Of a stretch of DNA of 64,000 nt, positions 58,601 to 64,000 are shown piece after piece. Position 1 is the stretch's first letter. Every line of letters begins with the position of its first letter. The stretch covers positions 39,709,675-39,773,674 of the forward strand of contig OZ024862.1 in NCBI GenBank assembly GCA_964017155.1, in the 5' to 3' direction. Made by a program: the position numbers and the translations under genes. The notes beneath the pieces are model-generated. The model saw nothing but the letters and a program-made list of their open reading frames with translations, had not been told where the DNA came from and did not search any database. Source of the stretch: Oasisia sp. SBJ-2009. Its lineage: Eukaryota; Annelida; Polychaeta; Sabellida; Siboglinidae.

Positions 58601-61600
58601 ATTTTCACGATGGCCTTCCTGGGCTTTTGTTGCTTAGGAAGCGAACCCTTCACGGGGGTGACAGGTATTTCCTCGGGCTCTTCCTGAAAGGGAGGTAGAT
58701 TACAAATCAAATAACTTTTTTTTTAAATCGCCAAAAAAAAATACAATATACATAAGCAAACAAAAAGAAAAGTGTTGTTATGTGGTGGTCACATGGCACA
58801 TTTTGTGCCATCTTCCTGTGACCCCAAAACATAAACTTCGAAATGATATGTATATACACTTATAAATACTTATCCACGTACACTCATTCCCATGACAACG
58901 GACTGGGGGAATTTAAGAAGTGTGTGAAAATGTGTGAAAATCCAAACAGTGTTTTTTTTTAATGAAAACAATTAGTGGCACTCTACCCATCTGAGATTTA
59001 AGCAATGTACTTGGTTAAGATAGTTACATTTTACATTGGTCTGTTCATCACATTACAAGTTACTTTCTTTAGCTACGTTATCAATTTTGCAACATGTGTA
59101 TACAATCAAATAAATACAGTTCATTGATTCACTTATTTCTTGATAGATGCAACATTTCTTGCCAATTTCAACTCAAGTTTGACTGACTGGCTTGTTTCAT
59201 TGATTTCCAAACATTGGAGATGTTCTTCTTTTTAGAAATATTCCAATAGTAAATTAACAGTGTGGTTTTGTGGTTCAATCTTGAGAATATAATGTGTAGC
59301 AAAGAAGACAAGTTTGAAATGTCTGTGTTCTGATGCACAAATGTTGCAATTAGGAATATATCTGGGAGATATAATAATGGTTTATTATACAGTGTAGTTA
59401 GCTGTATGAAATGTGACACTGGTGACAACTGCTTGGATAGCCAAGTCCAGCTGACAAGTTTCTGAAATGTTATGTTATTCCCGTATACAACATGTTCTAT
59501 ATATGCATTCAGTTAAGGACATATATGGTGTATATTCAATCATGTGTGTAGGCATGCATGTATGTAATCACAGATACACATATATGCATGTTTACATTAA
59601 TGCAAACATATATGCACACATTGTATAATAATAATAAAGTAACAAAAGTACCTCATAAATGTTATCTACAAAAGTACATAATAATAATTTTTTTAAATAC
59701 AGCCAATTGACGTCTTTTAAATATGGTTTTACTGCAAATAATAAGTAACAAAATGCACTATGATAATGTAAACAAAATAATACAATAAAGTACACAAATA
59801 CTCTGTCAAGAATGTTTGTCAACAGTTGTGAAACTAAAACTATAGCTGTCAAAAAGTGGTTTGTCAACAGCTGTGAAATCAAAACTATAGCTGTCAAAAT
59901 TTATTTTGTCAACAGTTGTGAAACTGAAAGTATAGCTGTTAAAATGTATGGTGCCAACAAAACCAATAATACAAGAAACAAAATACTGCCATAACAAAAT
60001 GTACATAAGAAGAAATTAGATTACAACTGTACACTGTACAACAATACCTCCACGGCTGAGTCTAATGACTCTAGACAATATCAGAAGTGGTTAATACCCT
60101 ACATTTCCGTTTTATGTGAACAATTACATTAAAACTGTACCAAAATTATAGGTGCATGTTGGGATGAATGCTGGCCATGCAAACAGAGGACTAAACTATG
60201 CAGTGCATCAGATAATCAGCATAGACAAGGCCGACACAATGACTCACGTATGGATATGGTGACTCGATCAATGACAGCGTCTCATAGGAGAAAGACTGGA
60301 GATTGTCAGGAGAGAGCTTACAAAGAATGCAAAAGAACAGAGATAGTGTAGTTTCCTGTCTAAATGTACACTTTATGGCGATGCAGAAAGAGACTTCAGT
60401 TGTCAAATTTGTTGTTTATACAACTACCAAATTTGGATAAGTTAATATTTGTATTATAATAATAACATGCATACATACTCATATTTACATAAATATATTC
60501 GAAACTTAGTTTGTTAATATTATCCACTTTTTACTATTATAACTGGCTGATTTTTTTTCTATATGCACTGCTGAACCAGAGCATGCAGCCCTGGTTATGA
60601 ATATCTACCCCCCCCCTCTGTTTTACTGACTTTTTTTATATCTGTCATGGTAATTAGTGTAATGAAACAATTGCAACTAAATAGGAAATTATGTATGTCA
60701 GTATAAACTGATCATGGTGTTCTGTTATGAAATAGTTATTGGTAAATCAGCTCATCATAATTACTGCTGCATTATGGCAATCTTGTGTATTTTGTAAGAA
60801 GTTGCACTATGCTTTTACAATGTACACCACAATGGAAAGACAAGTAAATGAACAATTATTTCTGGTGTCTCCTTACTTTTACTTGTTTAATTTGCCCTAA
60901 ATTCTTTATTTATGTAGGTGGGCATTACACTAGCCTTAGTAATATTCTCCTGACATAGATTAATCTTTGTTAAATTTGTATTATGCTATGCGATATTGTA
61001 TTGTTTGTTTCTTGTCGAATAAATTGTTCTAATTCCAAGAAAAAAACAGATTGCACATTACACTGATGAATGTGAAATATTCTCCATGTGTGCTCTCTTA
61101 CATTCCATTAAAACGAACTGACGTATTACCTGAAATAACGATAATTATCTTAGTTTATACAAACAAACGTGTTAACGTTTCTAGAGAGCTAATACTCTAG
61201 AAACAAATAATTATACCATTGATGACATAATAAATATGACTCTGAAGGTCTATGCAACAATGATTATACAATGCTCAGGGTAATGCCTTGATCCGAAAGT
61301 TTTACATGTGTACAGAATCTGTAAAATATACTTTATTTAAATCCTACTGTACTTCATTATATACATGCCAGCTGTCGTGTTGCAATAGAGCAGAGTCAAT
61401 GAGAAAACTGTGTGTAGCATACAATAATGTGTTAAGATTTTTATGCAATGAACCTCGAGATTGTAATGTGAGTTATATATATCAAGAGGCTTACCCACAT
61501 GTAAAATGTTAATTAGAAAAAATGTGTATAGTTTTTTGATGTGTATAGCTAGATCGGGCAATGCAATACTACAGAGTATCATGAATAGTGATGCTCGGTA

Positions 61601-62201
61601 TACTTCACCACTGTGTCACCATTAGCGTAAAATGCTTTATGTATGGTGTATATAGTAAATATATTGTTCATGGCTCCAAGAATGGTTTATTTTAGTATGA
61701 TTTACTTACTTTGGAGCATTTTTTTTTTTGTCAAAGCGAGTACGACGTTTCGACCCGGGATACCATCTGCCTGCCATCTAAAATCAAATCATCCCGCCGA
61801 AATCTGAGGCAACACACGTGACACCAGTACGTGATCAAGGCCTGTAGACGACGGGTCGAAACGTCATACTCGATTCGACAAAAATGCTCCAAAGTAAGTA
61901 AATCATACTAAAATATGGTGTATATAGTTATTAGACATACTCAGTTTTTTATATGGATGTAATGTTCCGGAATAAAGTTATTGAACTGAATTGAAAAACC
62001 ACGACGACTCCCTCCATAACTTACCACAGGTAGGGGAGTTGGTGGTTTCTTCATTTCTTCCTGCATCTTTTGCATGAATGCTGATGGAGCCTCAGACTCC
62101 ATCTCCACGGGCTCCTCATCTTCATCATAGTCCAAGATGAGTGTCCTCCCCTCATACCCAGCATCGTCCTGTGTACGTTTCGCAGGTTTGGGTTTTGCGA
62201 T
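48779..62201 (-). CDS. 3' part of an unassigned multi-exon gene (10 exons in window)
   Basis: Exons, in order of transcription: 62201-62025, 60295-60248 (tentative, 48 nt), 58683-58378, 57871-57528, 54794-54648, 54044-53897, 51888-51855 (34 nt), 50959-50767, 49592-49519 and 49002-48779. Every junction has GT/AG and matching phase, and the sum is 1,695 nt: 564 residues plus stop. The 5' end lies beyond the right edge (incoming phase 0). In order: an acidic segment (DYDEDEEPVEMESEA), a Pro/Lys-rich linker (EEPEEIPVTPVKG), then about 115 helical residues (WEVGSFVNLLLGIMKTGSFV ... LLHFLGVHDLKFFTETLVQL) like an ARM/HEAT-type region, GWDIWNIDKDRANQL, DEFDPDMLQKISYMEAINHF, and a C-terminus with FPPVINLPMKSLL and TRSYVPDLM. 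I do not securely recognise it. The C-terminal part of a large WD-repeat axonemal protein (WDR97-like) is a weak guess. No catalytic motif is visible. Confidence 0.75.
49003..49518 (-). other. Intron of the third gene (before the last exon)
   Basis: 516-bp intron, GTGAGT donor and TTTACAG acceptor, with the hAT-like fragment. Confidence 0.8.
49122..49200. mobile_element. hAT-like MITE fragment
   Basis: TTTCTCAACCGGGGGGTCCT followed by GGGGGCTGCAGAATTGCC. The TCTCAACC-GGGGGTCC word is typical of hAT nonautonomous element ends in many animals. Only one end is visible. Located in an intron of the third gene. Confidence 0.45.
49687..50028. mobile_element. MITE, CCCAGCAAAC termini (copy 2)
   Basis: 342-bp element in opposite orientation to the copy at 8758-9041, sharing GAACCAGT(A/T)TGACAC, GTGTATTCACGT and AAACCGTAC words. 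Flanks read TA-TCCCAGC and GCTGGGA-TA, consistent with a TA duplication. Confidence 0.85.
50437..50757 (-). mobile_element. tRNA-derived SINE
   Basis: On the minus strand the head (50757 downward) reads GAGCGGTGGTTGCGCAGTAG, containing an A-box-like TGGTTGCGCAGTAGAGTG, then about 35 nt later the B box GGTTCAATCCC. The body has TTTCGGAAGAGATACTAAAA, GCCGGTGG and GTAAAAGATCCCATACAGGG, and the tail is a (GA)n tract. It lies in the sense orientation of the third gene, and its 5' end begins about 9 bp after the exon's GTGAGC donor at 50766. Confidence 0.8.
50960..51854 (-). other. Intron of the third gene with hAT-like MITE
   Basis: 895-bp intron. 51364-51756 is a CAGGGTC-type MITE. The 154-codon minus-strand frame over 50944-51408 is an intronic run and not an exon. 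Confidence 0.75.
51364..51756. mobile_element. hAT-like MITE, CAGGGTC...GACCCTG (copy 1)
   Basis: Inverted termini CAGGGTCTGTACACA and CCATATGGACCCTG, with subterminal AATTCAAGGCTTTTCAAGAC on both sides. A sister copy at 54331-54633 shares GGCTTTTCCTTTTCTGGCTG and the sequence around it. The CAGGGTC-type end suits hAT elements. The flanking 8-mers do not match cleanly. Confidence 0.75.
52308..52427. repeat. 24-bp minisatellite, five copies
   Basis: GTGCTTGGCAGCTGCTTCAT plus CTAA repeated at 52308, 52332, 52356, 52380 and 52404 with point changes. The 24-bp period keeps a frame open; on the minus strand it reads AAKHLDEA repeats within an 80-codon stop-free stretch. The exon model does not need it, because the flanking exons join in phase without it. 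Confidence 0.9.
52500..52735. repeat. (CA)n-rich tract
   Basis: Impure CACACA with CACTCACACTCA and AACACACA interruptions. Encodes nothing. Confidence 0.95.
53047..53395 (+). mobile_element. tRNA-derived SINE
   Basis: A tRNA-like head GCGCAATGGCTCAGGGGTAG (A box) with GGGTTCAAATCC (B box, about 53107-53118). The body contains GATGGTGTCTGAGTGAAC and TTTGAACGGTCCTGGGGACT, and the element ends GCGCTATATAAGAACTTGCC then T-rich. Antisense to the host gene. The lack of an intact cloverleaf acceptor and the long body rule out a true tRNA gene. Confidence 0.8.
54045..54647 (-). other. Intron of the third gene with hAT-like MITE
   Basis: 603-bp intron, half of it the MITE at 54331-54633, which ends 14 bp from the donor at 54647. 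Confidence 0.8.
54331..54633. mobile_element. hAT-like MITE, CAGGGTC...GACCCTG (copy 2)
   Basis: Termini CAGGGTCTGTACACA and TGTACGGACCCTG. GTGTAG is repeated directly outside (54325-54330 and 54634-54639), part of a possible target duplication. Shorter than copy 1 because the left subterminal part is deleted. Confidence 0.75.
54795..57527 (-). other. Intron of the third gene, almost wholly minisatellite
   Basis: 2.73-kb intron. Only the acceptor-proximal part (54795-55020) is unique sequence. Confidence 0.85.
55028..57545 (-). repeat. 23-bp 5' splice-site minisatellite at an exon of the third gene
   Basis: Minus-strand unit GTAGGGGGTGACAAGGACCT plus GAG, about 108 copies over 2.5 kb. The exon itself ends GTGACAAGGACCTGAG|GTAGGG at 57528, so the unit is the last 16 bases of the exon plus 7 bases of donor. 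Joining 57528 to 54794 restores an AG|A codon and the downstream frame. In-frame read-through gives AGG TAG at once. Higher-order blocks are visible: the variant CTTAGGTCCCTGTCACCCTC recurs near 55275, 55738, 56403 and 56873. The long plus-strand proline-rich frames (up to 519 codons) are artefacts of this array. Confidence 0.95.
57872..58377 (-). other. Intron of the third gene with 54-bp minisatellite
   Basis: 506-bp intron carrying a 54-bp repeat (57901-58090) and an ATCAATCAATCAAAATCAA retroposon-like tail near 58190. Confidence 0.8.
57901..58090. repeat. 54-bp minisatellite, about 3.5 copies plus an outlier
   Basis: ATTTACAATGTCAATAAGGT at 57901, 57955, 58009 and 58063, and once more at about 58249 after an insertion. 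The period is a multiple of three, so both strands stay open. It starts 30 bp from the exon acceptor at 57872. Confidence 0.9.
58684..60247 (-). other. Intron of the third gene
   Basis: 1.56-kb AT-rich intron with a 45-bp tandem repeat (59815-59949). No other content recognised. Confidence 0.6.
59815..59949. repeat. 45-bp tandem repeat, three copies
   Basis: TTTGTCAACAGTTGTGAAAC at 59815, 59860 (CAGCTGTGAAAT) and 59905, each followed by TATAGCTGT(C/T)AAAA. Confidence 0.9.
61270..61512 (+). pseudogene. Non-LTR retrotransposon RT C-terminal fragment
   Basis: The 74-codon frame contains YTLFKSYCTSLYTCQLSCCN, then MRKLCVAYNNVLRFLCNEPR. This matches the VKxxLFxSYCxxLYxxxLW...LxVAYNNxLRxLxxxPR pattern downstream of the reverse-transcriptase core in a group of LINE ORF2 proteins. 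The canonical LW is changed to LS. Only this piece is present, so the copy is inactive. Confidence 0.8.
61690..61913. mobile_element. 224-bp hairpin MITE with TA target duplication
   Basis: TA-TTTTAGTATGATTTACTTAC ... GTAAGTAAATCATACTAAAA-TA. The inverted arms run on through CTTTGGAGCATTTTT and, with small gaps, to ACGTTTCGACCCG, leaving a loop of about 90 bp. It shares ACTTTGGAGCAT with the hairpin at 38348-38434. Confidence 0.85.
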
Positions 62202-64000
62202 CTACAACAACAGTAGCTCGAATTAGACATATGTCTATGGCTACAACGCTTGATGAAGTTATTGTTACTTATTGTTATCATCAGTTGTCATAGTTTGATC
62301 GTGCTCAACTTTGGGTGTCTTGGTCATCTTCAAATAAATACTATCAGGTCTGAAATGTTAGATTTTACAATTACAAATAGCTAGACGTTCAACTTACAGT
62401 CAGATTATGTTACAGTTTGGAAGAACAGTCTCCTGCTGCAAATATGTCAGAAGTAAATAGATTATCAAGAGTTCAGTAAAAAGGGCAAGAAAATGTGACA
62501 TTCCTGTCCTAGTAATCATACATATTGTCAGCATTTATTCAATCTATGGATACGTTATTCAATTATTTTATCTGCTTCAGTGCATTTCGTTTAATTATGT
62601 TGCACTTTTTGAAAAAGTTGAAATTACCACTAATGTTCTGGCAGATAATGCAAATGAGAGGGCATAGTAACAGGAAGAGCATCATAAACTAGCTTGGTAT
62701 CATTGTTTTTGTGGTCACGTGGCATCTTATGATTTTTCTAATTAACTGGTATCAATCATCATGTGCAGGTTTTTCACGGATGTCTTTTAAATACTCACCG
62801 AAATTGGGCATATGAGCATACTCGTATTAGTCAACTCTGTTGACATATTCATTTTGTCAACATGTCAACACTGTCAGACATGAGGACAATTAATTAACTT
62901 TGGAATTAACATATCACATATCAATACAAATGTGAAGAAATACTTACATGTGTGTGACAAGTCGCGCCAACATTGCGTGCATAAACGACACACGGAGTGC
63001 AATGAAACCAAACACAAGTTGTTAGTTGACACAACACAACACATCACATGAAACACATACAAGAGTGCAAATTATTCCAGTTCCCAGCTGTTAAAATATG
63101 CATGTTCTTGAACTACTGGTTTATACAATATCAATGTCAATAACAGTAATAATGGTTCAATTTGCCTACAAGGATTTTGTGAAACCTGGTTTTGTGAAAT
63201 TTTATAATTCATAAACTGAAACTTGCACAATAAGTAAATCCTAACCTGAATGGTTATCTACCTACTCATGGGCCATTGTAACTATTGCCATTTCAGTAAC
63301 TGTTATATTTAAAATAAAAACACATTGTGCATACATACATGCATGCAGGCACACACATACATGCCTGCACATATCACCCAGCTGCACTAGGTACATTAAT
63401 AAAATGTAAGCAGCAAAATACAACCGTAACAACATTGCCATAACAAATCCATGAAAAAGCGTTACAATTGTGTTCCAAAGAAATTATAATTTAATCAATG
63501 TAACAGTAAAAACAAAATAAATATAATAACATTTCTTAAAGCCGTAAGCGTAAATACAACAGGATGAAAACTTAACACATGTGTTAATTACCTGTTCATC
63601 ACAACTGTAGTATCTAAGGATGTACAGAAGGTGTTTAAATTTGCACTAAATTATGATGCATAATTACCTACAAATGACTGGCTTCAAGGCAAAATGTTAT
63701 AAAATCCAAATTGGGTGATATTTTAAGCGCAACATTCCAGAACAGAATTGCACAAACAACACCACCCGTTGCTATCAACTGCTATGATTTCGTGTTTTAA
63801 AAATTCCAATGTCATGGGCAAGTTTTCATTTCTGCTCTCAATACTGAGCACATAAGTAAGTTTTTGTCAAAAACTTAGGATATCATATTTTGCACTGAAG
63901 CCCTTCATACATACATAATTTTGTTTTTTGCAGGTATACAAATTACAAATTACAAAATAAACATGCAATTATATCTATATACCAAGCTTAGAACCATGCA
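62202..64000 (-). other. Upstream intron of the third gene (to window edge)
   Basis: AT-rich sequence without a supportable exon. The gene must continue beyond 64000, because the exon at 62201 begins in mid-protein with an acceptor. Confidence 0.55.

Larger units (their letters stand above)
60296..62024 (-). other. Intron of the third gene with LINE and MITE fragments
   Basis: 1.73-kb intron containing a sense-to-plus LINE fragment (61270-61512) and a TA-flanked hairpin MITE (61690-61913). Confidence 0.6.

Noticed and set aside
62874..63062. Possible further upstream exon of the third gene
   Set aside because: A donor-like GTAAGTATT is present, but there is no acceptor AG at a suitable distance.

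Overview
This is a metazoan nuclear window with intron-rich genes, GT/AG introns, frequent microsatellites, many short inverted-repeat transposons and non-LTR retrotransposon scraps. The likely source is a marine invertebrate deuterostome. I favour a cephalochordate (amphioxus), because the window is rich in minisatellites built from exon/intron junctions. As I recall, such repeats have been described in amphioxus under the name 'mirage'. That attribution is from memory and unchecked.

Layout. 1-2.9 kb: non-LTR retrotransposon relics and degenerate DNA-transposon sequence. 2.92-18.29 kb (+): a complete 7-exon BPHL (valacyclovir hydrolase-like alpha/beta hydrolase), 314 codons, with a putative mitochondrial presequence and the Ser-Asp-His triad intact. 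21.88-24.53 kb (-): a two-exon gene for an 805-residue, mostly disordered basic protein of unknown family with a conserved-looking Trp-rich C-terminus. 26.05-44.37 kb (+): a complete 9-exon LRRC69 (leucine-rich repeats plus a Cys-rich C-terminus), 345 codons, with introns inflated by a 5.2-kb inverted-repeat element and a 1.99-kb foldback. 48.78-62.2 kb (-): the 3' part of a third gene (ten exons, 564 codons to the stop) that continues past the right edge; its family is not securely recognised.

All three spliced models were assembled exon by exon. Splice phases match at every junction and the summed lengths are divisible by three. These genes are not an operon and show no evident shared pathway.

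The most striking signal is repeated tandem amplification of splice junctions. Two LRRC69 exons (ends at 39034 and 42084) and one exon of the third gene (end at 57528, minus strand) are each followed by an array whose unit is the last 15-54 bases of that exon plus a working-looking 5' splice site: about 13, 9 and roughly 108 further copies. BPHL exon 5 is preceded by a mirror-image array of 3' splice sites. In all three donor arrays, reading past the first donor in frame reaches a stop at the first or second junction, so only the first donor gives the full-length product. A 24-bp exon copy inside LRRC69 intron 4 may be an early stage of the same process.

Other notable items are several TIR elements with recognisable target-site duplications, SINE and hAT-like insertions within 10-15 bp of splice donors, and an antisense LINE fragment that abuts the acceptor of the last LRRC69 exon.
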